The notes below the pieces were generated by a model. The model had not been told where the DNA came from, did no database searches, and was given only the letters and a program-made list of their open reading frames with translations. DNA of 64,000 nt from Watersipora subatra (taxonomy: Eukaryota > Bryozoa > Gymnolaemata > Cheilostomatida > Watersiporidae): positions 22,104,182 to 22,168,181 of the forward strand of contig NC_088711.1 of assembly GCF_963576615.1 (NCBI RefSeq), read 5' to 3'. This document shows positions 47,125 through 62,100 of the stretch, one piece after another. The position numbers and the translations under genes were made by a program. Position 1 is the first letter of the stretch. Each line of letters begins with the position of its first letter.

Positions 47125-50100
47125 TCAAGAGTCCTTCAGCTGAGCTTCTTCAAATAACTTCAACTCCTCATCTGTAAACTGTGGAACATCTTGTACTGAC
47201 TGAAATGACGAGTGGAAAATCCTCAGTAAACATGTTTAACAGGCCATAGACATGACATTAAAATCTATAAAACCATCCATTTAAATAATAAGTCCTAGTC
47301 GACCATGATTATGATAATGCTATGATATACAGCCGAGCTATTATCACCACATTTCAGGCTACATGAAGCAGTAGTCAGTCCTTTGCAACTTAATAATTAA
47401 ACCCGCATGTTTGAACCAAAGCTTGAAAAAAAATCAACAGTTGTCATCAATCATGTGATGTGTGATAATATAACATACTATTGTTTACAAAATGCCAGAG
47501 TCTCTAAATTCTTCAACCATTCACTGTCTAATATTGGAATAACAATTTCATCTACTAATGAATGAGTCATAAGTTAATAACAACAACGGTGCATAACAAT
47601 GGAGGTTAACAAGCACGAGATTTGACCTTGAACTACAAACTTTACCCACACATCACATACTCCTTACTCTTTAAAAGCCCACAATATCATTGAAAAGGAA
47701 AAGTTATTAAAAATTATGAAAGGAGATATGAACGGAGGTGGTCCCATAAGCATATCTGCCTCTGCAATGATTTAGCTTTATTCAATAGCATAACTGAAGG
47801 AATCCGCAAATTAGTCTTATGTGATCAGTGTATATACAATGTCAGCATGCTGCCACTTTATTGGTCAACTGCCAAAAACGATGACAGACAGGGTTATGCA
47901 TCTGTAATCAAATACTGGTAGAGACTATAGATGTGTTTCGTATGATCAACAAGATTTTTAATTCTACCAGAACGATAACTAGTTAGATTAGGATGTATAG
48001 CAACAGCTACCAGTCAAGAGATATAGCAACAGCTATCAGTCAAGAGATATAGCAACATCTACCAGTCAAGTACATGTAGTTTAATAACAGCTACAAGGCG
48101 AGAGGTATAGCAACAGCTATTGATTAAGAGCTATAGCAACAACTACCTATCAAGAGGTATATCAAGTGGTACGACAGCAAAGTTTCACCTCCATATGAAT
48201 AACTCAAGATTCTAAAACTCTCTATGCTGCCCATATTTGATGAGTCCCAACGAATATGGTTGCAGATAGTCAGTAGGAATCTTAGAATGAACTGTTTTAC
48301 CACGATGAATGCTCAATACGAAGTAGTTCTGACTATACCGTTTAACGTAAAGTGCCAAGTCAGGCAAGTTCTTAAATTTGATTTGAATGGTAATCTATCT
48401 CGCTGCACTTACAAAAGACAAAATGACATGCGTATAATGTTATATCTATTATATATAACTTTTGCAACAATATAGTTCATCATGATAGATCGCCAGATAT
48501 GTCGACAAAACAGAGAGTAGGGTAGCTGCGCATAGTTCATTAATACAACGGCGATCAATTGATGCAGATGTTACAGCATCGGTCCACCAATCCGAATGTC
48601 ATGAGTTGGAGTATCATTGAAAATTCTCTGTTATCCTAACCTTGACCTCTAGATACTGATAGACGGCGAACCGGTAGTACCGCTTTTTGTGCAATAATGT
48701 GTTGTTTTGCTTTGTTGTAGACGTATAAAATATTTGTTATTAGTTTTACTTAGCAGAGTACACTTTGCAGTTTAAAAAATAAGCAAATCGTTGTAAATGG
48801 ACGTCAATAATGTGTCCTCTCTATCAAGTTATTGTAGAATTACCACAATAATGGTCTATAAAACAAATGAGATTAATCATATAAAGGAGAAAAGTTGTCG
48901 ATGCAAACTAATGCTGCAGTTACGGTACAGCCCAGAAATTAGAAAAGTTAAGTCAAGTTTTTCCTTTTTGTATGGCCAAAGGGGTGAATTTGAAAAAATC
49001 TTGGAACGGAGTAGACAATTTACATGTATTTTACTGTTCGTATAACATAAAATCGCGATAACGTAAACATTCCTGTAACGGAGAATTTACGATGTATGTA
49101 GGAGCGCGTACTGCGCGTGTATCATAGTACCTCCCAGCCTTTGTCTTGCATAAACTCATCATCTTTGGTTGACCTTATGAACTCTTGAAGGCTGACCATT
49201 CCATCTTGGTCAAGGTCAACTTCAGTAAAGACGTGCTCCCTCATCCTGTTCATATCCTCATCTCTAGCTACGCTATCAGCATCATCACCATAGATCTTCT
49301 CCAACTGCAGAGTGCCAAAAAATACATCTATCAATATGCAATGTGGAAATGATCTTCTGGGAAATACGAGCATGGTAGAACTGAAGCCATGTAAGCCATG
49401 GAACTGAAGCTACAAATTATTATAACTCGGCTGTAGAATGGAAAGATAGATATTCACTTTATATTCACCTGCCAATGTGGTTTGAAGAAAATTAGATTAT
49501 GAGACAAAAAGAAAATAGCAAAGTTAATTATGTGAACAGCTCAGGGATACCTATATTGTTCGTAGCAAAAAGAAACACGTAGCCACAATTTTTATGCCTC
49601 TGGTTATGCCAAAATTTATGTAGTATTCCGCTATTACAAGTGCCCCATTAATTAGTAAAACCCCAAGCTAATGCTGTCTTGGTGTTCTCCTAATGTTAAA
49701 ATAACAATTCCAACAGCACTTAGTATCATTTGGTGTTATCTGTTTGAAGCTGAAACCAAAGAACTAACCTAAAAACCATCACATCTTTATCCCTTCCATG
49801 AATAAACCATATATTAGCCATGCATACCCCAGTTTGCCTACCTCAAACATGAACATAGCCTCAATCTCTGAAGGACTGAGCAGACTATCACCATCCACAT
49901 CTAAAATAAAGAGCTAGACGCGTTCCAAGGCTATATTGAAGCAACCCTAGCAACCACAATCTTAACAGACGCAGACAAATTGCAGTAGGCAGAGACAGAA
50001 AGCTATACTTGATGTAGTGATGTATCACCTCGCAGCATGAAGAAGGTTTTGGGATTAAAAGCCACGCCTCCCATTGAATCATACTTTTTCCACACTTCCT

Positions 50101-53100
50101 TCAACTGTTTTAGGTTTCCCTACAAAAAGACAAAGTCATTACTGTTGAAGAACATGATCGGCTGACGTTATACAAGAAGAATATGGATCATTACTGACCA
50201 ACCATACGGAAGAGCACTCACAGGCAACTATAAATCAACTCAAAAATTGAACTATTACAACTGATGATCATTCTATAAAATAGTTGATTATATTCAGATA
50301 TTGCAATTTTTAAAGTTTTCTGTCTAAGTTTTTGGGTGTGCTAAATTTTCAAAATGGCTGCCTCACCAACACGATTCACACACCGTTTCATTTCTAGTGG
50401 ATAGACATACTAACAGATATGCCTTTACTTACACATAGTTGTAATCAAATTTTTTGTTTGTTAGAATAATCATTTCAAAACACATACTCGTATGTATCAA
50501 ACAACTGTCTAGCATGTTTGGAAATATAATGAGGCATCCAAAGACACTGAACTAGGATACAGCACCGAACATCTTATATATTATTGGACAACATACTGGA
50601 TGGTTAAGTCGTTCATGTTTTTTAGCTTTCTCCAAATGTTCTTCGAGCTTCTTCTTTTGTTCTTCCTCTGGCAGATCTCTGAATCGAGACTTGAAGTTGT
50701 AGGCTTCCCTGAGTGCGTGCTGTTTAAATTGCTCCCTTCGCTTCATCCCTATATTTGCTATTGATTTTGTCGCCTGGAAACAAAAGTGAACACAGATAGG
50801 GGAAAGGCTGTGACAAATAAACTTTTATTTCTGTGATTCTAATCTGTTGTGAAGTTAAAAAGTCCGTGAAGGTTTCATGATAAGCCGCAGTCCATGAAAC
50901 AGATTGGATTAATCTTTCAAAAGATCGATATTCCAAAAATGTTAAGTCAGGATAAGTCTTGGCTGGTCAATGCCGCTTGACAAGATCAATCTTTGTTAAT
51001 CAAATCCATGGCATCATGTTTGTGCATTAATGAACGTCGAAAGTAAAATCTGTAGCGATCACGCAAGTGGTATGTCAAGGTCTGCAGCATGAATTGTAGT
51101 GAAACACATTTATTTTTTTCATTCATTATTTTGGTTTTATCATTTATCGACATCTTTCATTACTAAAAATAATTTTATCTTTTCATACTGTCAACTGACA
51201 AATGGCAAGTTATCAGCAAAGTTTATTGCTTTGGGGCTTTACAACTACTTGTTAGCACAACAGGGTCAATCTTTCAAGATCGACTTTCTTATATGAACAA
51301 TATTTTCTCGACAGGATCAATTTTTTAAAATGGGTCCATGTAATTTATGTCGATCTTGGCTTGGGCGAGGTCGACCCAAGGCTACATTTTTACTAATGTT
51401 TGAATGTGTCGGCCTTTCCTTGATCCAAATTGTGTCGTGAACAATGGCTTAATGATTGGGACATTCAACATTTATATAATAAATAAATCTTGAAGCAAAT
51501 AAAAACAATTTTGCGAAGTGTAAATAATGAAATTACTTTTATAGACTTGAACTTCACCTTCTCCATGAATTATTAGACTTTCTCGGTATAAATGTGGCCC
51601 AAAGTTGTCTGCTTACCCTAAATTTATGGAAAGACTAACTGTGTCATGATGAACACTCAACAATCACAATAATTATTTAAAAATAGAATTTAATTTATTC
51701 ATTCTTTATTTATTTAAAGATACTTGTAAATAGCTGATGGAGTGGTACAAAATGCTAAGGGCGTTTCATAAATCACTAGACTGTAGGTAAATGGGTGGGC
51801 TAACATTACCATCCTCAGCAGAGCAAGCGAGCTGGCAAGACACAAATAATAAAGCAGAAATGGTTGGTCAGCTGAGGACCCATGAGAAATGGGAAACATG
51901 TATGGCTAAGGACAAATAAATTAGGCTATATGAACCTTTTAATGAACACTACAATTAGTATTATTATACCAGCTAATACCATAAAACTTCTACAAACAAG
52001 GTTAATTCATTTTGAGATCTGTTTATATGCTATATAAAACTAAGTACAAAGCTAAATTTAAAAACAAAGTGATATATTACCAAATTAAATTCATAAAGTA
52101 ATAATAAAAAAGGCTATATTTAGTAATGAATAGGTTTAGGAAAAACCGGTGATACTTAAGTACAAACTAACTTAACTTATTAGTTAAGTTAGTTTGTACT
52201 TAACTAATAACTTAAATAACTAATTAATTTATTAATTTTTAGTATTTTTATATGTTTTGCAATTTTCACTAGTCTTTTCACTTTTCTGATGAAACTGCAA
52301 AGCTTTAGAAAATTTTGAACGTTGTATGCTGAACATTGCGTTGGGCATAGCAAATTGCTCAAGTTTCAAATTATACATTGAAAAACCCATATGTTGGGTG
52401 ACGAACGTACTGTGCTATAATATACCAGTATATACTTGCATATGTACTAGTGACTAGCTACTGTATATCTACTGGGGACAAGCTACAACTTCACGATTTT
52501 TAAAAATCACCATACAATTGGATATTGCAAATACACGATTCGCGATATACCATGATATTATTGTAAGAAAAACTTTTGTTAATAATTTTTTGTTAATAGT
52601 GTATTGTATATTTCAACTTAAAGGTTGACTTGCAACAAAATTCACATTACAGTTATTTAGTATCAAAACATTCACCATGTCTTACCCTGTTGTGTTGTAA
52701 GTGCCAAATATGTGGAAATGTGATTACAAGCTCTTAAAATCTCAAAAACGAAAAGCCGCCGTAAATTGGAATCTCTCCATTTCGATGACGTAGCCACGAA
52801 ATGTGGTTATCGTCTTGTCACGTATGTTCTCACGTGAATTGAAAGGCCAATACAAAGCTCAATATAAAACTTATCGTAGTACTAGTTTACGACAAACACT
52901 TCGGGTTTTACCGAAGACCCCGTATCAAATATAGATGCTCGCTACTTTACAGTTTTGTTTCGACCTGGTCTAATTGGCAAGTCATAATCTGATCATGTGA
53001 CCCAATACTTCGCAAATAATTTCTGCAGCACTTCTCGATCATCACAAGTGACCAACAGGCTCGTCATGATTATCAGACAATGATATGTACTCCTTCAAAC

Positions 53101-56100
53101 TAAGGCTAAAAAATTTAAAAAATTTAGACGGTAAGTTATAAGATATCACTGCTAAAAGTGACAGCATTACGATGACGATAAAACAGACGCGTAAGAACAA
53201 TAGACATAGTTTTATTGAATGCGTGAAGTATATTTGTGAAAATATTTCGACGAATAAAGTTGCAAGAAAGTGTAAACAGAAACCATTTCTCACAACTACA
53301 TCACATTTGAGCCGCTTTGGAAAGGGAATCCAAACTATGGCGGTCTCGTGTGGCTGCGATTTTCTGTTCGTTTTTGAGCTTTTAAGAGCTTTTAATCACC
53401 TTTCCACATATTTTGCACCTACACCACAACAGAGTAAGACATGGTGAATCTTTTCATATCAAATAACGGTAATGTGAATTTTGTTGCAAGTCACCCTTTA
53501 AAAAGAAACAGTTTTGTGCTCACAATAATTAGAAACATTTATTTCATGCTTGCCCGTGTGCATGAGAGGCCATGGAATGAGTGTACTATAAGACTAGAAT
53601 GCCTGTGCGTTTAGTTGCAGTATCGCTCACTTTGAAAATTGTCATATGTGAGACAAATCGCCCTTACACGATTATATCGTTTATACGATTGGTTATATCT
53701 CTTTAACTTGTGGTGATTCTAAAATCTTCTACCTTCAAAATCGTCATCAAACAATGGACTTTAGGACTAGCTAGTATATACAATAGTGATTAGCTAAATA
53801 TATAGTAGAAATTAATTAACTATCATGTCCATGTATACTAGTGACCAGATAGCAAATGTACTGATAACTAGCGGGGATATTGCATATACCTGCTCATTCT
53901 CCTAGTGCCACGCTACAAAACAGTGAAGTACCTGCAGAACAAGCATATCATAATAAAGACAAATCGATTTTAAGACTGTTTCTATATCAGACCTTGATTA
54001 TAAGCATATGCAGATCGTTGGCTCCAAATGAGTCAGGATTGTGAATGTCGATATGCTCGAGGTCAGGCTTTGGAAGAGCTGCAACACAACCACTGTACAG
54101 TGTCTTGAAAATAGTCATCTATATGACTAGAAATTCCACTGTCATACAGCCCACGAACAACAAACAGCAATAATGAAAGGAAAATATTATATGTTTATAT
54201 CTCTCCCCTGCAATAGGAGACATGCAATATTGGTCAATATTAGAAGTAAAATGCACTGATATTATTGGAATAATCAATATGTGTCGCGGTCACAGAAACC
54301 ATGGTTAAGTCGCAAATCACGAAGTTGAGCTATCCGACTTTGAAGTTGCACCAACTGAATTTATAATATTGGTAACGATTTTTGTAACACGTGCATCTGG
54401 ACCAATCAAGGAGTGATCTTTCTGAATCTGAAGTCAGTTTAGCCAATAGAAGTCTTCAACCCTCGAAAAAACCCTCTTAAAACCGTTGCTAAGCTAAACA
54501 GGAAGTACTGAAAAATGGCGTCCTATAAATATAATCGTTTCTTTTTTGCCGATTTTAAAGATAACTCTGAGATTTTGGACACTTATAATCAGTACTTCGG
54601 TGTTCCAACTGATGTCAAAAGCAGTAAAAGTAAAGGGAATTACGATGATAATTTCCTAACAATTCTTAAAAGATTATTACATTATTTAATCATAAGAATA
54701 ATTATTTGATTTTATAGGATTATTATCAGATTTAATTATAAGAATAATTATTTGAATTTCCAAGATCGAAGTATATAGTGACCGATAGTGTGCAATATGT
54801 TACTGTTGTTACTTTTTTAAAGATTTTGCTGATGATTTGGCTGTGCCCGACATCGCGGTACTGCCAGGCCGTTTTAAATATCTACAAAATTAAGTAATAC
54901 ATTTTGTTATAAATATACAGCTATTTCTGTGACAACCAGCTCAAATCTGTTTAGATTTTTGAATTCAGCATAATTTTTTGAATAAAAACACAGAAATCTA
55001 GATGAATATCACAACCTCTTGATATTGGTTGCTATGACGTTTTGAAATGTAAACAAAATTGGGCATTGGTTTTCGTTTCTCAAACTTTAACACCAGTTTT
55101 CTCGGAACTATGTTTTCGCACTAATGGTAAACGCACATTCAGTTTATTGACCATAAAATCTGCTGTAATTAAGCTAGAATCAAAATTTTTTTGCAAAATA
55201 ACTGAGAATTTTCTCTTTCTGCTAATGTAGATAACTCTAAATCTTACAATCCTGACTTAACCATGGTTTCTGTGATCATGACCCATATTATTAATATAGT
55301 AATAATAGAAAACCAATGCACAATTTTGTTTACGTTTCAAAACGTCATAGCTAACAATATCAAGAAGTTGTGATATTTATATAGATTTTTAGACACTCTA
55401 TTTAAAAAAGTGTTTGGTCATGACAAACAGCAATAATGAAAGGAAAAGATTATACGTTTATACTTCTCCCTGCAATAGGAGAAATGTAATATTAGAAGTA
55501 AAATGCACTGATATTATTAGAATAACCAATATTATTAATATAGTAATACAGTAATAATAGAAAACCAATGCACAATTTTGTTTACATTTCAAAACGTCAT
55601 AGCTAACAATATCAAGAAGTTGTGATATTTATATAGATTTTTAGAAAATCTATTTAACAAAACTATTTAGAAAAAATAATAACAGTAACATATTGCCCAT
55701 CATCGATGTTGTTAGTGTGACTATAACACTTAAATAGTCATCCAAACTTATAAGTAAATATTGTAATAATCTCATAAGAATCGTTAGAAAAAAATATCGT
55801 CATTTCCTTTACTTTCACTGCTTTGGACATCGGTTAGAATACCAAAGTACTCAAAAGTTTTCAAAATGTCAGTTACTTTGAAATCGGCAAAAAAGAAACG
55901 ATTTCAGTACTTCTACGTTAATTACAGAAACCTTCGGCAATTCGCCAATGCTATAGACTGGTGAAATGTGCACGTTATTCTTTCGTGAAATGCGCACGAC
56001 GTTCATGTCGTGCACGTGTCATTCGTCATTCACGCGTTCTATTCTCTGTCGCTCGGCGGTTCGTTTGCCGGTCTTAATGTTGATAAAAGCAATGATATAC

Positions 56101-59100
56101 AGCCCCCCAAGGATAGCCGACGGCTGTCATATGGGCGGGGTTTAATGATGGAGCTCTGTTAGGATTATGCTAGCCTGGGTTTCGGAGCTAACACAACTCT
56201 CGCGGGGCGATCGCATTGCCTTGTTAGATTTTGAAAAACACGACTCGCTGTTATCGTTTCATTAGCTCATTCAGTCAGTAGACCCGCGGTTCACAATAGC
56301 AAACCTTGAATTTCTACAATATAGGGTGATACCTAACCAAAATAATACATCCATACAAAATAAGACATTTTAAATTACCTACTTTTAGTAATTTTAAAAT
56401 TTGTAAAGGTTGTAGTATAAGCTTAAAGTTAAATATAATTTACCCGAACAACGGCTTTTTTTCCTAGTTTTTGATTAATATTTTGCCACCCCTAATATAA
56501 AATGACAAAGTCTTTCATCGTTTTCACATTGTTTTACCTGGCCAATAAGATGGGACAGCAGGCAAAGCTGTGCAGTGTAGTTTTCATACTCAAAATCTAA
56601 ATACAAAACCGAATTTGAGCTATTTTACGATAGTGACTATTAATATCACGAATGCTTGCGAATGGCAACTGACTGATCATAATGGTGACAATATTGGGAT
56701 ACTATATTTATTTGACAACAAAGTGAATTCACCAGATAAGTAAAATAACCACTATAGTTCATAATATTTGTAAATTTACAAGGGGCTTTATTCAGCATAT
56801 TTGTTTGTTCGAGTGCCGTGTTCGGGTTCATCCCAATAGAGCTCCATCCTTAAACCCCGCCCATATGAGAGCCGTCGGCTATCCTTGGGGGCTGTTATAT
56901 CATTGATAAAAGCAAGGCTTGGCAAGTTTTAATAACGATTTTCGGCCAAATTAATCTGTCTATTTGTGTATAATCCGATCAGATGGGTAAGGTTTAGGAA
57001 TGTGTCAACAATTTTCAAAGACTTGGTAACATATTTAAATATGTTTTTATGTGTTTTGTATCGTTATTATACTTAAACGACTCCACACAAAAATGGTTAA
57101 ATTTGTTGATGAGATTTCAGTACAAGGGTTTGCGACATTGCTGATGAATGATTCTCGTGAGTTGTGTGCACATGCATTTGTCATAAAACTCTCTAACATT
57201 CACTCCGCTCGTTTGGTCGTGGGACTAGCATCATTGCTAGCACTTCAAACTATTCTAATTGACAAGTTCAGTGATTGTCAGCTTATAGTGTTGCTCAAAG
57301 GGAAAGCAACAAACGCAGGTTAAATATGATTAGAGTGTCATCTTCAAGATGCTCACCTTTCTTGTTAGGCTTGACTCCATTTTTTAAATTCTGTCTCTGC
57401 TGTTCTAAAATTATAGAACTCAACATATGGATTCAAAGACATCAGGCTAAAACTAATGGATAACAATTGTCTAAAATTATTCCAAAGTCTCAGCACCCTA
57501 TCAGAGTTCTTTATTGGTCGGGTTGAGTAAATGTGTTTAACTAACATCAAGAAGCCAGAGCTTCAGTAAACAGGGATGTATTCCATCCTCAAGTAACTTT
57601 ACAATAAAATTAGGTTGTACTAAACCATTTTAGTATGAGAGATAATATATAGTAGATACCAATCTGTAGGATCATGTAACTTGAGGGGGTACATTCCACT
57701 AAACTACATGCTAAGACTTGCCTGCTCTCTAGTAACTAATGAAAGCTCACAATGCCTTACAAAGAATAAATTACATGTTACTCCATAATTTTGCGGTACA
57801 GTCAAACCCCAACATATCAAGTTAACTCGTTAAGGAAATCTGCTTCGATGGAATACACAAAATTAGTTCTACAGCTGAAACCCTCTGATACAACCTTTAT
57901 AAATACCGCAGGTAATTACACATAGCTTTTCAACAAAGACATCATATGCGAAGAACACACTATACTTTATTGCTCAGCCCAAATATCATATATGTAGCCC
58001 GAAAACAAATGGCTTAAATAAAACTAAAGAAAACCCTAAATGCAAAAACTAAACTATAAGTACAATAACTAGATCAATAAGCAGGGGTTCTTTTTACATC
58101 ATCGTAGAGACAACTACTTTAAAGTTATTATTTACAGAGGCTTGATGAAGTAAATATGGTAAATGGTAGTAAGGCTTTAGACAAAGATATGCTAACTAAC
58201 ACGAAACACAAGCAGATCAACATGACGCTTCCTCACCTGCTGCTAACTAACACGAAACACAAGCAGATCAACATGACGCTTCCTCACCTGCTGCTAACTT
58301 CATGGATTTCTTATGTAAATCTTTTAAACGTCGGATTTCAATTCTTTTCAGTTCATCAAGTTTAGAGCGAGTTTCTTGTGATGCCTGACTAAAGTGGTGT
58401 TCAAAATCTCCCTGGTTATAGCAACAACAATATCTAGTATCATAGCAGGAAAGTTAGCAATAGCGATATCTAGTATCATAGCATGAAAACTAGCAATAAC
58501 AATATCTAGTATCATAGCATGAAAGTTAGCAATAACAATATCTAGTATCATAGCATGAAAACTAGCAATAACAATATCTAGTATCATAGCAGGAAAGCTA
58601 GCAATAACAATATTTAGTATCATAGCATGAAAACTAGCAATAACAATATCTAGTATCATAGCAGGAAAGCTAGCAATAACAATATCTAGTATCATAGCAT
58701 GAAAGCTAGCAATAACAATATCTAGTATCATAGCATGAAAGTTAGCAATAACAATATCTAGTATCATAGCATGAAAGCTAACAATAACAATATCTAGTAT
58801 CATAGCATGAAAACTAGCAATAACAATATCTAGTATCATAGCATGAAAGCTAGCAATAACAATATCTAGTATCATAGCATGAAAGCTAACAATAACAATA
58901 TCTAGTATCATAGCATGAAAACTGCCAGTATTCAAACTCTACATAGAGTACGTCTAGAAAAAAGTTTTATTGAGTTCTGAGTCGGCTCAAGTTGAATTTG
59001 TTAATTAAATTAAAACAGCTAAGTGCTAAGTTAGAGATGCTAAAAGCAGAGTTGAATGTTCACACAGAAATTTATTTTAATTAAATTCTAATAAGTTAAC

Positions 59101-62100
59101 TGGTTGGTTAGTTAGACTTCAAAAGGTAATTAATTTATGCATCATGTTGACATTATTGTAAACTAACTCTCATCATAGTCGACTAAATGGTAATGTAATT
59201 TTGACGGCTGCATAGAGTAAATTGATAAAAATTTGTAAAATGTCAAAGATTATAAGATGAATGCGGTGGTTGGAGCCTAAAAAGATGACATAATGCTTTT
59301 TACATAATGTTGTGTGACAACCTTGTAGTGCCGATGCACAGGAATACATGAGCCCACATGAGCCCACAAGACTGTATAGAGAGAATTGCACTTGGTCATC
59401 ATTGTAGCAGAATGAAGCTTAAAAAATGCTTACTGTCTTGTTTTTCGCTATACATGTATATAATATAAAAGGTACATGTATTCATAAATTAGCTTTGAGA
59501 CAGTTTTCAAGAGTAAGTTCATCATCAGTAAATATTAAAGGTGAGGGGTATCACTATGTGTGGTTATCAGCAAACTTGAGCCTCATACTATTTTCCAATG
59601 AAGCATTTTTTGAATTGAAATTCAAGAAATTAAAGAATGGCTTAATTTATTTACCAAAATCCCCTTTTTTGCTAGGATGATACATAAAAATAGGACACAG
59701 AAATAGTATAAAAAATGTGTGATGTTCAATAATTAAGACAAATTAACTTGTCAATATCTCAATGAATATAATACAGCAGAGCCTCTGCATAGCACACATT
59801 GGTTTATGTTGATGTGTTAACAAAAGGTGTGTTAACATATGTTGATGTGTTAACAAAAGATGTGTTAACACGTGTTGATGTGTTAACAAAAGAAATATCC
59901 TGGTCAGATTAAGATAACGTATCAGAGTAACAATTCTGCCCACGGTAACATCTTCAAAGCGAATGCAGTAAAATCTTATGATGGTACGACAACTAAAATA
60001 AACACAGAAGTTTGGAAAACAAAACTTTATGATGCTTAATAACGAATAGTTGCTAATAAAACACTTAATATACCGTACAGGATGAATTTATTCGCGGAGT
60101 TATATTTCGCGAAAATTGTCTTTTTATGCAAATTCGCGGATGAATTTATTCGCGGCTGAAAACTGCCACTCTCTAGGAAAAGTTAACTCTATTACGCCTA
60201 GCAATAGAGTTCACCTTACGCATGCGCGACTACGCGCATTGCGCGTTTTGTTTTCTATTTAGCTTACAACTACGGGTGGATCGTGCTAAGCTATAACTTC
60301 TTTGCTGCGTTCAGAGGTTTTCACGAATATTCATAGATTTGGAGGCCTTTGATGAACCAACAATTTGTGGTAAGTAATGAGTTTTTCACATTTACTAAAT
60401 TAGTTGAATTTTACTTTGGTTCTTCGGTAAAACGCAATATTTATTTTTCCATCCCTACCGCTTCATTATTTGTTTAGTGTGAGAGAGAAATTTTTTATCA
60501 TACACGGAAGAACAATGATTGCAAGGGTGGTAGATGTCATTCTTGAAGATCACCAATCATTCAGGGAGGTCTTGAAATGGAAGTAGAAGTGGCCGCAGTT
60601 GCTAACGAGGAGAATATATCTGTTTTAAAAAAGGAACAAAAACGCCTTTACGAGCACAAATCTTTGGCCAACCGGCAGAACTTTACAATAGTAAGCCACG
60701 AGGAGAGTTCTGATGATAACTTCTTTACCAGTCATGTAGTAGCGAGAGAATCGCCTTTAACATCTACCCAAGAAAGTGACAGAGCTGCTATTACCAAAAT
60801 AACTAGTCAGAGAGCACAATTACACACTAGTATTCATTCATCAATAGTACCAGTTTAATTTTATTGCTAGATAATGACTAAATGATCGAAATGACTAAAC
60901 TGTTTATATTTACTCCATTCATCGTTTGTAAAATTTTATTTGTATTTGAAATATTTTATTTGTACACTCAAGTTTGTAATAAATTATAACATATCTATAC
61001 ATGAAATAAAATATATAATTTAATCATGTTTGCTGCAGCGATATCAATGAGTTGTTGTCGATGAAGGGGTCTAAGTTGACTGGTTGCTTCTCTGCCAATA
61101 TTCCTGCCTTGATGAATATTACTACTTGTCTCTAGTTTTCGTACTCGGAGTAGGTTGTTTCATTCTCAATCTGCAGTAAACAAAAAAGAAAAAAATATTA
61201 ACAAGTGTCAAGGAAGTACAAAAACAATAGCTGAGGTATTTGATGAAAGCGATCAGTTTTTAAACAAAAGAATTAACTAATGCAGTTAATTATGGAAAAA
61301 CCTATCTGCACTGCAAATCAAATACATACCATAATGTCCAGATCAGAATCATGATCGTCCGCAACTTCGGTATTAGAGATTGATGGAGTTGATTTCGATG
61401 TAAAAAGACTAGGAGAGATTTTTTGCGATGACGAAGCCATGCCAAATAGCTTGTGAAAACCTTGAATAATTTTGTAAAGTTTGATGCAATGGCAATAAAA
61501 CTCGAAGCCCGGCGATGATTTTAAAGAAGTTTTGGAACTCGGCTACGTTTAGTACTTCTGCCTAGTGGCTATTTTTGCGATGACGCCATTCTGCATATCT
61601 TGTGACAACCTTGAATAATTTTGTAAAGAAATGTGATGCATTGGCAATGGTGTTAGCTCAAAGCCCAGACAATGATTTTAAAAATGTTTTGAAACTCAAC
61701 TGCGTTTAGTATTTATATTAAAAACCAGCCTAGCGGCTAGTTTTTAATTTGATGCAGTAGTTATTCTCCCTTGTGATTAAAAATAGAACTAATTATTCAC
61801 GGAAGTTTATAATTCGCAGAGTTGTCTGTTCGCGAAATCGCGAATTTTTATAATCAACGAATATTTTCATCCTGTACGATAAATACTAACTATAAAAATT
61901 ACTGAAATGATAAAACAAACTTGGTTGTTGTGTGACCAAAATCTTCACAAGAATTTTCATCTATGTTCAGCACCCATTTTACAAGTGTAAGCATCATCGA
62001 TGGCCTCAAATAGCAGTAATGCAGGTACAAAACAGCAGTACATACATCTATCAAAATATAAAAAAGAATTTAAATTAACGTTGAATTTAGATTTGGGTTA

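Noticed and set aside
57051-57323. 90-codon plus-strand frame
   Set aside because: No motif, and it lies in an intron on the opposite strand of nucleobindin.
58348-58935. 195-codon frame with FHAMILDIVIAS repeats
   Set aside because: It is a 36-bp minisatellite inside a nucleobindin intron.
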